Shown: positions 55,500 through 64,000 of the stretch, in pieces
Position numbering within the stretch: the first letter of the stretch is position 1
Layout: every line of letters starts with the position of its first letter
DNA from: Pristionchus mayeri
Taxonomy: Eukaryota > Nematoda > Chromadorea > Rhabditida > Neodiplogasteridae
NCBI GenBank assembly: GCA_036245805.1
Contig: BTRK01000004.1
Coordinates: forward strand, 992,001 to 1,056,000
DNA length: 64,000 nucleotides
Direction of reading: 5' to 3'
Program-made: the position numbers and the translations under genes
Notes under the pieces: model-generated
Database searches by the model: none
What the model was told of the DNA's origin: nothing
The model's input: only the letters and a program-made list of their open reading frames with translations

Positions 55500-57491
55500 C
55501 TACAATGACAATCTCGCATGGGGCGAAACAGTCATTGTGGTACAGTCAACTGAAGGCTGTATGTGGGTTATTTTTGGTGTTTTGATGCACTTGCACGTGA
55601 TAATCCTGATCAGATCCCTGCGGTAATCAGCCATTGAGATGAGGACAGCGAGAGAATCTAGCGGAAGGAAGGCGCTGTTTAGAAGGGGAGTGAATCGACA
55701 GAGCTGGAGCAGCTCGACTCGAAATATCGGGGAGAGAATCCCGAAGCCGCACGGGGTGTACAGACACAGAAGGGGAACGATCGTCTGAAAATTCAATATA
55801 TTTAGAAATTACATGTTTTGTCTTCTAGTGCAAGGAATATCAAATTTTTTTTAACAATTATTCAACGAAAAAAACGGTCGCCTTCATTTTTCTTCTCATT
55901 ATTTTAGCAAAATATTTGTCAAAACAAGGGCAATCATACCTGCCAGCAGAGCGTGACGAACAACTGCCGCTGGAGTCGAATAGTAACGTCAGACATGAGC
56001 CTGGCCTTGTGCAAGTACGAGAAAATACCGACGAACGCATAAATCATGAACCCGAAACAGCTGGCCATCACTATGCATAGAATAATTACTGCAGCGATAG
56101 GCTTCGGATTGAGTGAACCGTCCTCCTCAATTGTTCAGTTGATGTTTGACCAGCTGATTCCGAGAAGCCGTTCGAACGATCACCCGGAATGTGTTCAAAA
56201 ATCTCACACAGCGAACACTTGATTATTTAAAAACATTTTTTTTATTACTTACCAGGTAGTAATCTCCCATTATCATCGTCTGATTAATAACGTCAATGCC
56301 CAACTCTTCAGCCGCGTTTGGACGCAATCGTCGGAGCCCACTCGCAGTAGGCGCATAAAAGAATAAGCAAACGGCAAACCTCAAAGTGTCAACGTTCGAA
56401 GATCTATAGGGACTGTTTATCTTAGTCCATCCAAAAAGGTTCATGACACGGAAGGCGGAGTTGACTCCGTCTCCCCCGTATCATGAGTCATTAGGGTCCG
56501 ATCTATGGCAAAAGATCAAAGATCATATTACCATATTCTCGGCGTGTTACAAAACTATTAGCTCACCATGTAATTACTTGACTCATTGCAATAGCAAACA
56601 GTAGAAAGATGAACCAAGGTTTTGAAAACAATACGCTGTGGGTGGGTCTGAAAAATTAGTCCATGTTGCGTTAATAAATTGTAAAAAATAAGCGAAAAAC
56701 TAACGACTTCACAGCCCATAATCGATACAAAAAACTGAAGTCAATCATTGCGAAAGTGAGGTTGTACAAGGCGAGATAGGCACAGAGAACTTCCTGAAAA
56801 GGTCCAATTCTCCGGTTCATCCCTAAATGAATATGTTAACTTCATCCGGGAAATACAAGGAACTGTACAATACCTCTCCAGTTCTACATGACAACTCGTT
56901 TTAAAAATGCATTTTCTCATGGGCATAAAAAGTAATGAATAATTTCTCACCATGCTGATATTGTATCGACTTGTTGGCATTAGCGCGAACAAACCCTCAA
57001 CTAAAGCCATCCTCTGAAAATCTTTTATTAGTTTTAGTTCCAAGTTTCGATCTTTTACTAGACATCAAGCAAGTACAAAAGGCAGTAAATAACGAGGAAT
57101 AGTTTCGTACGGATATATCTCATATATGCCCGATTCTCTCGCGATTCATGCCTTTTTTATATGAATAAGTAACCTCTTGCATGAAGATTTGTGCTATGGT
57201 GTATGCAGCGTCGACAGATACCATGGTAATCTGAAGCAAATATAATATCTTCATATGTCATTCGAAAACGTGCCTGTAGATATCGGTATGTTCCCAGATT
57301 TGCTCGCGTGCGAAAGAGTAAGCAGAAGAGCAAAATGCAGTATAAAAGAAGGCCGAGTACTGAAATGAGGTTCAACTTCCGAGGCCACAATATCGGTGCA
57401 AGGGCTGGAAAACATCAAGACTAATAATTTATAAAAAGATCATGCCATAATTTATTTCCTCAATGTGGTTGAACAGAGTAGGTCGTGCCAT
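55500..57491 (-). CDS. Str-type chemosensory 7TM receptor F3
   Basis: Nine exons, same structure as F1 and F2: 57446-57491, 57274-57359, 57174-57230, 56951-57013, 56705-56793, 56567-56647, 56253-56379, 55940-56125, 55500-55784; 339 aa in phase. Landmarks: MARPTLFNHIEEINYG start; FRTRANLGTYRYLQ; FLYRLWAVKS; LFFYAPTASGLRRLRP; TIRLQRQLFVTLCWQ; and FLPLDSLAVLISMADYRRDL. Introns 1 and 2 both start with GC (ATG|GCATGA and CAG|GCACGT). Exon 1 and its upstream region are duplicated at 59231-59495. Confidence 0.83.
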
Positions 57492-57694
57492 GCCGGGGAG
57501 GTTGTTGAATCTGTCTTCGTAATAGCAAACTATAATTAGTCTCTATTTGGCTAATTAATTAATATTCTAACAAACGGAATGCTTAGCTTTCTAGAAGATA
57601 TCTAGATGGAACATGGGGAACGCATCGAATACGAAAACAAAGACAAATAGCTACAGTTGGAATATGCTTGTTAGATAAGGTTACCAGGATATAT
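57430..57694. repeat. Duplicated block (left copy): receptor F3 exon 1 and upstream
   Basis: About 265 bp, nearly identical to 59231-59495 (one mismatch noticed: CTAGAAGATATC versus CTAGATGATATC). Contains the first exon, start codon and proximal promoter of F3. Confidence 0.9.
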
Positions 57695-58020
57695 ATTATA
57701 TATTTATCTACGCTCGGCGGCGCAACGAAAGACGAATAATTACTTATGTGTTATGATACAAGAGAGTTGACTCTCCTCACACTGAGGTCGAATACGATAG
57801 GAAGGGGGGAATGGGGGGGAAGGAGGTGCAATCGTAAAATGCGAAGATCCAATCGGCTGGTCTCATCTGTCTTCGTCTGTTCTGATGGGGAGTTTTATCG
57901 AGGAGGAGGCACTCGAGGTAGACCAGGTAGACTATGCTCCGAGATCCAGCGTCAGGGGATCTCTAAAGGGGGGAGGGGGTGAGAATGAAGGAATGTGGTA
58001 AGGTAGTGGAAGGAGGGAAT
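57695..58020. other. G-rich region between duplicate and LINE fragment
   Basis: A polypurine run GGAAGGGGGGAATGGGGGGG is at 57800-57830, and the AGGTAGACCAGGTAGAC motif near 57915-57935 is also seen upstream of F2. No gene. Confidence 0.35.
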
Positions 58021-58021
58021 A

Positions 58022-59246
58022 CTATTGGAAAATATATTTCCGAAAATCAAATTCTAGAGTTATCAATCTCTTCTTGAAGACAGGGATGCTGGGGGATGAC
58101 AATACATGGGTGGGGAGAGCGTTTAAAATCCTAGCAACTCTACGAGAAAAACAATGATATCGAGGTGTGGATCTGGTTTTCTCAATATAGATTCCAAAGT
58201 TGTTGGTCCTTTCTCTTAGGGGAGCAAACAGGAAAAATTTACTTCTATCGAGTATGGTGTCTCCATACATGATCCTACGGGCCAGGACTAGATCATAAGT
58301 GACTCTCCTCTCAAAAAGCGCTTGAAGACCGAGGAAGGACAGACGTTGAGAGTAGGAGGGAAGACCAAGAGGATATGATGGAGATGGAAAGCATCTATAG
58401 TATAGAATACGAGTGAATTTATCTTGTATTTTCTCAAGCTTCTGACTCTGTTTCTTGATATGAGGGTTCCAGAAGGGGCAAGCGAATTCAATGTGAGGGA
58501 GAACATATGTTTTAAAGCATTTGATAAGGATAGTGGGATCATTAACGGATACAGCACGAAGCATAATATGCATGACAGTGGTGGCTTTTTTTACACGATC
58601 ATCAATACTGGCAGAGTTATTTAGGGTGGGCAGTACTTGGACGCCGAGATCGCGTTGTTGAGGGACTTGCTCGAGGATAACATTATTAATGAGATAATGA
58701 GGAGCAAGAGAAGAACCTATGTGGAGATGTGTGCATTTAGATTCGGAGAGAGATAATTGATTGGATACAGTCCATCAATAGATAGCATCTAGGGCATACT
58801 GTAATTGGGCAGTGCGAGAGGCTTTATTTTACTGGAATAGGAAACATAAATCTTAATGTCATCTGCATATGCTTTCACAAACACATCGGGGAAGGGAGCA
58901 ATGACATATGTAATATCAGATATATAAAGAGAGAATAGAATAGGCCCTAGTACAGATCCTTGTGGTACGCCGGAGAGAACAGGGAAGGACTTAGATACGG
59001 TAGTACCTAACCTTACGGAGAAGTGCCTATCCGTTACAAAATCAGAGATCCAATTTAGAAGGTTACCATTAATACCATAATGCAAGCATTTAGAGATAAG
59101 CTTGGGAAAGGGGACGGTGTCAAATGCACGAGAGAAGTCGAGGTAAATAACATCAGTTTGCTCTTTACGGGAATGAGCGAAGGTCCAGTCATTTTCACAG
59201 TCTACGAGGTTGGTAAGAACAGATATAAAATATAAAAAGATCATGC
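58022..59246 (-). mobile_element. CR1-type LINE fragment (reverse transcriptase to C-terminus)
   Basis: Reading leftwards: VIYLDFSRAFDTVPFPKLIS, then VLSGVPQGSVLGPILFSLYI, then FVKAYADDIKIYVSYSSK. These are RT motifs with the YADD active site. After a stop and frame disturbance near 58789-58840 the C-terminal region continues (YVLPHIEFACPFWNPH, then LEKIQDKFTRILYYRCFPSP) to 58022. The endonuclease and first RT motifs are missing. Its 5' side is joined directly to a copy of receptor F3 exon 1. Confidence 0.85.
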
Positions 59247-59292
59247 CATAATTTATTTCCTCAATGTGGTTGAACAGAGTAGGTCGTGCCAT
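58789..59292 (-). pseudogene. Chimeric frame: receptor F3 exon 1 fused to LINE reverse transcriptase
   Basis: The frame starts with the receptor start MARPTLFNHIEEINYG at 59292. It runs through the former splice donor and continues in frame into the LINE RT core, up to a stop just after YADD. About 167 aa. The copied upstream DNA could act as a receptor-type promoter. The RT part is too short to be an active enzyme. Confidence 0.6.
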
Positions 59293-59495
59293 GCCGGGGA
59301 GGTTGTTGAATCTGTCTTCGTAATAGCAAACTATAATTAGTCTCTATTTGGCTAATTAATTAATATTCTAACAAACGGAATGCTTAGCTTTCTAGATGAT
59401 ATCTAGATGGAACATGGGGAACGCATCGAATACGAAAACAAAGACAAATAGCTACAGTTGGAATATGCTTGTTAGATAAGGTTACCAGGATATAT
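59231..59495. repeat. Duplicated block (right copy): receptor F3 exon 1 and upstream
   Basis: Copy of 57430-57694; see the left copy. Together they flank the LINE fragment in direct orientation. Confidence 0.9.
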
Positions 59496-59757
59496 CTGGC
59501 TTTTATTGCTGAGATTTTCTCTGAAGCTATATTCATGAGAATATGGTTGCATCTTTGATTTCTTGTAACACGATCACAATGTACAACTGTAATACACAAT
59601 CCAGCGATCATAGAATATTAGAAGAGGAAATATGCATTAAGTTCCTTCCAGCAGCGTCAGCACAACCATTTTTCAGGAGGTACGACAGAACCGCTACGAC
59701 AAAAGCGCAACTACGATTTTAACACATTTATCTAGAGGTCATTAGATTCTCGGGAGA

Positions 59758-62673
59758 TCAGGCGAGAGCTCTGATGTGCATGGTGTTCCAGTTAGAGCTT
59801 CGTGCTTGATTGAGAAAATTTGGGCCTGTTGCTTTGCGGAAAGAGTCGCTCCATCTCGTGATTGGGCGGCCACGGCTCCTCTTTCTCCGCGGAATCCATT
59901 CGATCACAGATCGGCTCCACTTCCGGCAATCATCATTCGCGATCTTATGCAACCAAAACCATTTCCTTTTCTGAGCAGTGCGAACGAAGTCCTGAACTCT
60001 AGTTGAATCTCGCAACCTCTCATTAGAGACATGATCGAGCACAGTACAGCCAACCATCCAACGTTCCATTTTTCTTTGAGCCACCGATAATCGATTCATT
60101 CGTGCTTTGGTCAGCGCCCAACATTCACAACCGTAAACCACAGCGGGAAGTATGCAGCCGTTGAAAAGCCGACGTTTATGTGCCATTGGAATACCCTTGT
60201 TGATAAGAAAAGTGCGGTGTTTGTGGAAAGCACCAAAACCAGCTTGAATGCGTCGGGTGATTTCACAGTCATCATTTCCGCTGACTGCGATTGCGCTTCC
60301 CAAGTAGACCACCTTATCTTGCAATTTTACTACTTTTCCTCCTATTCTTACATCCCTTGGATCAGGCTTGGAACTCATTCCGACAGTTTTATCGCCATTG
60401 AGACCCAATCCCACTGTAGCAAGTACACGCTCTAATTCCCTTCCCATCGTCTGAATCTGTCGTTCATCGTGAGAAATGAGAACGGCATCATCAGCAAAAA
60501 GAATATGGGACAGAAACCGACCATTGATACTTACTCCCTTATTTGCCCAATTTAGCCGACGGAATGCCATATCTAGAACCGCAGTGAATAGCCTAGGTGA
60601 CAAACAATCACCTTGTCGCACACCCCTTCCCACCTTTATGTTGACCTCCTTGCCATTAACCACCACCACATTTCTACTTTCCTGGGAAAGGCTTGCGAGG
60701 AAAGAAACGACTTCCGAGGGAATCCCTTCTAACTCTATCGCCTTAAACACCGCTTCCGTGTATACACTGTCAAAGGCCTTCGAAATGTCTACAAAAAGCA
60801 GATAGATCGGTAGCCTATAGTCGACACAGTGAGCAATGACAGACTTTAGAGTGTGGATAGCGTCAACTGTGGAATGACCACGTCTGAATCCCATTTGTTC
60901 CCAGCTTCTATTTCCATCCAGTACCGATCCATACCTCTTGTTGAGCAACCCAGTTAGCGCTTTCTGCAAAACAGGAAGCAGACTAATAGGTCTGTAGTTT
61001 TTTGTAAGAGTTGGATCCCCAGATTTTGGTAGAAGAATTGTGCGAGATTCCCCAAATCCCAGAGGAATAGAACCCAAAATGATGTTGTTAAAGTGATTGG
61101 TGAGAGTGGGAACTAACTGATCTACCCCCACTCGGAGCATTTCACCTGTGATACCATCCCTTCCCGGAGCTTTGCCTGATTTGAAATACCGAAGTATTTG
61201 AACGACTTCGGCTTCTACGATGGGAACGAAAGGATCCCTTGCTATCTCCTCGCGGTATCCAACCCCTCCATCCCCACTATAGAGAGCATTGTAGAAAGAT
61301 TTGAATGCCTCCTCTATGCCCGTTTGAGTGAAGACTAAGTTCCCATTACCGTCCCTAATGCGTGAAATGCTATCCCTCCCAATTGCTAAATTTCTAGTTG
61401 CCCTTTTGTAACTTTTCCCAAGCGCAATGGCCTCGTCTACGTAGGAAAGGAGGGATTTATCCCGGTCGTTTTTAAACGACTCCCTAAGCGCCCTGTTGAT
61501 AAGTAACCATTCCTCTCGAGGAACCCCCACCGCGTCCATTTTTAGTTCCCTCCTACGAATCAACAAATCCCTGGTCTTTTGGGATAACCTACTGCCCGGC
61601 GGTCTGAACGATGTTGAAATTCTCCCCGCTTCTTGCACTGCCGAGACCACGTTACCGTAATCCAAGCTCGCACCTCTGCGCTTCAATTCTATGCCTAAGC
61701 TGAATTTAAATAAATCGTTGTTGAGGTGCGAGTCCCCCCTTGCCGGTCTATTGCAACCACGACGAAATCTGAATGAGAATGATATGGTAGATCTAACCAA
61801 TCGATGATCGGACGAGAAGTCGAACCGATTAACCACTCCCACATCCAGCACCCGAAGACCCTTTGGGAACAGAATGTAGTCTATCTCGTTCTTAGTGCGC
61901 CCATTGGGTGAAACCCATGTGAATTTTCTAGTACCCCGTTTTTGAAAGAAACTGTTACCAACCCGTAGTTGCAACCTCTCGCAGAGATCCACAACCATTT
62001 GGCCCTTTACATTTCTATTCCCATATCCAAACTTCCCCACTGCACTTTCTCCTGGCTCGCAGTAACCCACTTTCCCATTGAAATCGCCCAGGATGACCTT
62101 ATGCACGAATCGATACCGGTGACTGCCTGAGACTGGTCCGTTGAATCCTCTTTCAACCTCATGGATGAAGTTACTGTACTCGACCACGTCATCGCAGGCG
62201 GGTGCGTAGATCTGGAATAAGCGAATCAGGACCTTATCCGACACCGCTACATCAAGGAAACAGATCCTGGGAGTTAGAACTCAAAATCCGACTACCTTCT
62301 GCTTTACCTCCCCACTCACGATGAAACCAACTCCAGCAGTACGGTTAGGAAGGCGCGATGAATGATAGAGTCTTCCATTGCTCCACGTGAGATCCTTCTC
62401 TTCTTCTGTCGATCTTCGAACTTCAGAGAGTCCAACGATGTCCGCCTTGATCTTGCTTAGGGCGTTCTCCAATTCCACGATACGAGCATCCTTGCATAGC
62501 GTTAGGCAGTTGAGCGTAGCCAGCGATAAAACAGCCATGAGCATGGTCATACAATGCCACGGTGACCACTCCGGCTTGGCAAGGGATTCAAAAATGACGG
62601 AGCGCAAAGCGAACCGACCGGCAGGGAATTCAGCGCCGACTGAGAACTTAGTTGCGCCGACTGAGAAGCGCAA
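59758..62673 (-). mobile_element. RTE-type LINE, nearly full length, one in-frame stop
   Basis: The endonuclease N-terminus (LATLNCLTLCKDARIVELEN, then DIVGLSEVRR) is open at 62284-62673 and stops at a single TGA (62281-62283). The same frame then runs unbroken from 62280 to 59758. It includes the rest of the AP-type endonuclease (YAPACDD, VILGDFNGKVG, NEIDYILFP, SSDHRLV) and an RT with YLLFVDISKAFDSVY, GVRQGDCLSPRLF and HILFADDAVLIS. It ends with WTLTKA-like WALTKARMNRLSVAQRKMER. This is the RTE clade. Apart from the stop it looks intact, so it is a young copy. The 5' side carries small direct repeats (GCGCCGACTGAGAA). Confidence 0.88.
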
Positions 62674-63230
62674 CTAAGTTTTAAAAATCGCCAGCGACAA
62701 AATATAGTAGTACATAGCGGTGATAGAACTTCGTGGTTGGTGTCAATTAATGAATAATGATAAATACTATCTGCCTGAGGGCTTATGAATGACGTCACGG
62801 AAATAAGTAAGATCACTTTTTTCAGACGTATAGAAGACGGTCATGGTAAAAAAGGTTTAAAATGTAATTAGGTCATGGTAAAACATCGCGATAGGAGTTT
62901 GTATTGAATCTAGACAAGCTACCAAAGCCCACACATTCTACGAAACTCCCTCTATAATTTATCGGCTACCGTATCCCACCATAAACTAGCTGACGTAGGC
63001 TCATAAGTTGATGGAAAACGATCATGTTGTCTCGACCAAATATCAGCTGGATTAGGGTGTATCGAGATACGGTAACGGATAAATTTAACTGGGGATACCG
63101 TAAATACTTCGTCTATATCCAACACAAACTCGATTGTTACCCTATACGTCTAAAACAAGTAACACCACTTTTTTTCAGTGACGTCATTAATATGCCCACA
63201 TAATTAGCAGGCACTGCTAATTATGTATCA
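62674..63230. other. 5' flank of the RTE element; no gene
   Basis: No exon seen. It carries a duplicated AGGTCATGGTAAAA-like word near 62840-62885 and A/T-rich unique sequence. Confidence 0.35.
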
Positions 63231-63235
63231 ATCGC

Positions 63236-63292
63236 GAAGCTGAAATGGTATCAATCACGAAGCTGAAATGGTATCAATCACGAAGCTGAATC
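63236..63292. repeat. 23-bp tandem repeat, about 2.5 copies
   Basis: GAAGCTGAAATGGTATCAAT followed by CAC (or CGC) is repeated in tandem. Further right, 63310-63390, is a looser series of CGCTTTTGTCG words. Confidence 0.8.
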
Positions 63293-63667
63293 TCCACTCT
63301 AGACTGAGATATTTCGAGTTTAGATTTTGTCGTTTTCGCTTTTGTCGCTTGCGCTTTTGTAGTATTTGGCGCTTTACGCTTTTGTCGTTGCGGTTCTATC
63401 ATACCCCTATTTTCCATCCTACTTGGAACTTATTGGAAACAAACGACTATTAAGCGTCTGCTAAAATATGCACATTCAGCATGTATTGAGCGATTTGGGA
63501 AAAGGGTTTGGAAAGGTTCAGTAATTTTGGGATTCTCAAATACTGTTGTGACTATATTCATTTTCAATACAACATCAAACTGAATCTGGGTGTTAAATAT
63601 TTGGTACTAGACTGGGCTTGGGCAATTGTAGATGCTTTGCGGAAATTATTGCTCCTGATTAATTTGA

Positions 63668-63815
63668 TCAAATCCCTCGAAAATCCTTCGTAGACAGGAG
63701 GACGGAGAGTGAGCCGAGAGGAAGGAAGACGCTGTTAGTCACAAGAAGGAGGTTTTTGTAATCGGCAGAAGAATTGAGCAGCCACATTGGGGTGTATAGG
63801 CACAATTCGATTTTC
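63668..63815 (-). pseudogene. Receptor F4, decayed C-terminal exon
   Basis: The minus strand gives CLYTPMWLL and NSVFLPLGSLSVLLSTKDF, similar to the last exon of F1-F3 (CLYTPCGFG, NSAFLPLDSLAVLISMADY). A frameshift precedes the conserved RRDLI, so the frame ends early at 63668-63670. Exons further upstream would lie beyond the window. Probably a fourth copy in the cluster, damaged at least here. Confidence 0.65.
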
Positions 63816-64000
63816 GTGAAGTGTGGCACCCTATAAATTGACTTCATGCTCCCAATTGTATACTTTACATTAAATCACAATGCTTAACTATTTCAATTTG
63901 TTCATTGTAAATGGTCTGCTCCTAAACAGAACACGCATAAAGTGCCTTGAGTAGAAGATCATCGATGGTGTTCTCCCATGTGTATTTTTCTTCAGAATTA

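Noticed and set aside
57430..59495. The 265-bp direct repeats as a normal LINE target-site duplication
   Set aside because: Far too long for typical target duplications, and about 320 bp of other DNA lies between the left copy and the LINE; a separate duplication is more likely.

Overview
The window looks like a piece of a free-living nematode genome, possibly a diplogastrid such as Pristionchus (the genus is an inference). Reasons: genes are split into many short exons by short GT-AG introns, with a few GC-AG introns. The multi-copy families are nematode-specific: Str-type and Srv-type chemosensory 7TM receptors and a secreted DUF148 (SXP/RAL-2) protein. The rest is dense in eukaryotic mobile elements. 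Exon coordinates were worked out by hand from splice signals, reading phase and comparison between paralogues.

Layout. 0.6-1.3 kb: 3' end of a CR1/Jockey-type LINE. 4.1-6.0 kb: DUF148 secreted protein. 7.2-17.6 kb: two tandem Str receptors on the minus strand. The first has lost one splice donor. The second is broken by a duplicated segment carrying a gag-protease LTR element; a second copy of the segment carries only a solo LTR. 19.6-22.0 kb: an apparently complete Str receptor on the plus strand. 22.5-24.0 kb: an Srv-like receptor. 24.4-26.5 kb: a Gln/Gly/Met-rich protein with a mariner-type element in an intron. 27.1-29.1, 45.9-49.2 and 55.5-57.5 kb: three paralogous Str receptors, with a decayed fourth at the right edge. 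30.7-31.5 kb: a Penelope-like GIY-YIG fragment and a hammerhead-like motif. 32.2-33.4 kb: satellite. 33.8-34.0 kb: a tiny secreted-peptide gene. 34.6-45.2 and 51.0-53.9 kb: long foldback DNA elements, most with TTAA/TTAT-like target duplications, two of them hosting nested mariners. 58.0-59.2 kb: a LINE fragment fused to a duplicated receptor first exon. 59.8-62.7 kb: a nearly intact RTE-type LINE.

The most striking locus is 39.94-42.03 kb on the plus strand. A signal-peptide exon is followed by a partial repeat exon and then fifteen near-identical 78-nt exons, separated by near-identical introns of about 42 nt. The predicted product is a precursor of about 422 aa that would release many copies of the 20-residue peptide TVDGRNLVSPDMATFEAVAD between dibasic sites. 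Each peptide is encoded across an exon-exon junction. The long open frame on the opposite strand here is an artefact of the 120-bp periodicity.

The receptors, the DUF148 protein, the peptide precursor and the small secreted peptide fit a rapidly evolving environmental-sensing and secretion neighbourhood, but nothing in the sequence shows that they act in one pathway.
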